Source of the DNA: Stieleria neptunia
GTDB taxonomy: Bacteria; Planctomycetota; Planctomycetia; Pirellulales; Pirellulaceae
Assembly (NCBI RefSeq): GCF_007754155.1
Contig: NZ_CP037423.1
Location: forward strand, 4,928,865 to 4,992,864
Reading direction: 5' to 3'
Length of the DNA stretch: 64,000 nt
A program made the translations under genes and the position numbers. The notes below the pieces were generated by a model. It was not told where the DNA came from. It did not search any database and worked only from the letters and a program-made list of their open reading frames with translations. This document shows, in pieces, positions 63,301 through 64,000 of the stretch (the stretch's first letter is position 1; every line of letters begins with the position of its first letter).

Positions 63301-64000
63301 ATGGCAACGGTAAGTGAACAGTCGAGGGCCCGCACGGGGCTGGATCCGATCACCACGCGCGCGTTGGTCGCCTTCCGTCGACGTCGCGGGATGCTGTTGG
63401 TCGCCCGCGCGATCGGTGTCGGGCTGCTGGTTTTCATTTCGCTGGCGCTGGTGCTGGCGACCTTGGACTACCTGTTCTTCTTTAGCGATGCCGTGCGATG
63501 GGCGCTCAGCATCGGGATCTACGTGGCAACCGCGGCGGCGATGTGGTTGACGGGGTTCTCGTCGTTTGCCGTCCGCGACGAGTTGGAAATTGCACGACAC
63601 GTCGAAAGCGTCGCGCCCAACTTGCGCGAAAACCTGGTCGCTGCCGTCGAATTGGCCGATCCCGATTCCACCAACGGGTCGCCCTATTTTCGACGTCTGT
63701 TGCAAAGCCGTGTTGCCCGCCGGATCGCGAACATTGACGTGGGCCAGGCGTTGCCGCTGCGATTGGTACGCCGCTGGGTGCTCAGCGGAACCACGGTGGC
63801 GTTGTTTTGCGTCGCCATGATGTTCATCCCCTCGGCGCAATTCGGCCGTCGATTTGCCCGTGCCGCACTGCCCGGGTTCGCCATCGAACGGGCCTCTCGC
63901 ACCAAAGTCACCATCCTGGAACCCTCTCCGATGTCGGGCTACGTCGCCGAGCGGGATGCGGTGGGCGTGATCGTGCGTGTCGAGGGTGCCGAAGCGGACG
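63301..64000 (+). CDS. DUF4175-like membrane protein, N-terminal part (runs off window)
   Basis: The frame is open from ATG 63301 to the window end, giving 233 residues. Two membrane helices (AIGVGLLVFISLALVLATLDYLFF and ALSIGIYVATAAAMWLTGF) are followed by ELEIARHVESVAPNLRENLVAAVELA and a third helix (VLSGTTVALFCVAMMFIPS), the layout of DUF4175-type proteins found after DUF58/BatA genes. It begins 17 bp after the previous stop. The C-terminal part is missing, so domain content beyond residue 233 is unknown. Confidence 0.75.
   Translation, partial: MATVSEQSRARTGLDPITTRALVAFRRRRGMLLVARAIGVGLLVFISLALVLATLDYLFFFSDAVRWALSIGIYVATAAAMWLTGFSSFAVRDELEIARHVESVAPNLRENLVAAVELADPDSTNGSPYFRRLLQSRVARRIANIDVGQALPLRLVRRWVLSGTTVALFCVAMMFIPSAQFGRRFARAALPGFAIERASRTKVTILEPSPMSGYVAERDAVGVIVRVEGAEAD

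Overview
The window reads as chromosomal DNA of a planctomycete, most likely Pirellulaceae (the Rhodopirellula/Stieleria/Rubripirellula group). The evidence is GC-rich codon use, a protein with paired cytochrome-like (PSCyt1/DUF1549) and DUF1553 domains followed by a DUF1501 protein, two Cys-type sulfatases, a YTV-repeat surface protein, a LEPR-XLL/dockerin secreted protein, a giant PVC-type heme/dehydrogenase fusion, and very few good Shine-Dalgarno sequences. I saw no tRNA, rRNA or CRISPR array.

Layout. 1-1546: the end of a circularly permuted ATP-grasp gene overlapping an Alpha-E gene. 2224-9359: aldehyde dehydrogenase, a GHL15-like glycoside hydrolase, then the DUF1549/1553 and DUF1501 pair. 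9644-11350: an unrecognised DDE-type insertion element buried in short repeats. 11683-23493: sulfatase, dockerin protein, hypoxanthine phosphoribosyltransferase with two GT4 glycosyltransferases, a GT2 glycosyltransferase, a FucU/RbsD protein and a site-2-type protease with CBS domains. 23990-25225: an IS110-family transposase with a strong bridge-RNA-like structure upstream. 25554-35732: a YqiJ-like membrane protein, a flotillin, a 1750-residue DUF3686-type AAA ATPase and a YTV-repeat protein. 36161-37897: an intact IS1380 element with terminal inverted repeats and a CTAA target duplication.

38112-48633: a sphingolipid-desaturase-like enzyme, a Gfo/Idh/MocA oxidoreductase, an iduronate-2-sulfatase-like enzyme, and a 1943-residue fusion (FG-GAP, dehydrogenase propeller, HEAT, cytochrome c, DUF1080). 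Together these suggest extracellular breakdown of complex sulfated sugars. 49130-57297: a secreted HEAT-like protein with a clear terminator, an orphan zinc-ribbon/TOPRIM primase-like gene, queA, leuC-leuD and rarD. 57674-64000: a DUF58, BatA-like and VWA-like operon that runs off the end.

The most unusual signal is not a gene. At least 17 copies of a 23-bp mini-hairpin follow one consensus, GTGG followed by a stem, a TCC loop and the matching stem. They fall into three sister subfamilies whose stems covary, and occur between, beside and within operons, including between leuC and leuD. Further palindrome families and a 120-bp nested-hairpin element share the same intergenic spaces. The second strongest signal is the bridge-RNA architecture beside the IS110 transposase.
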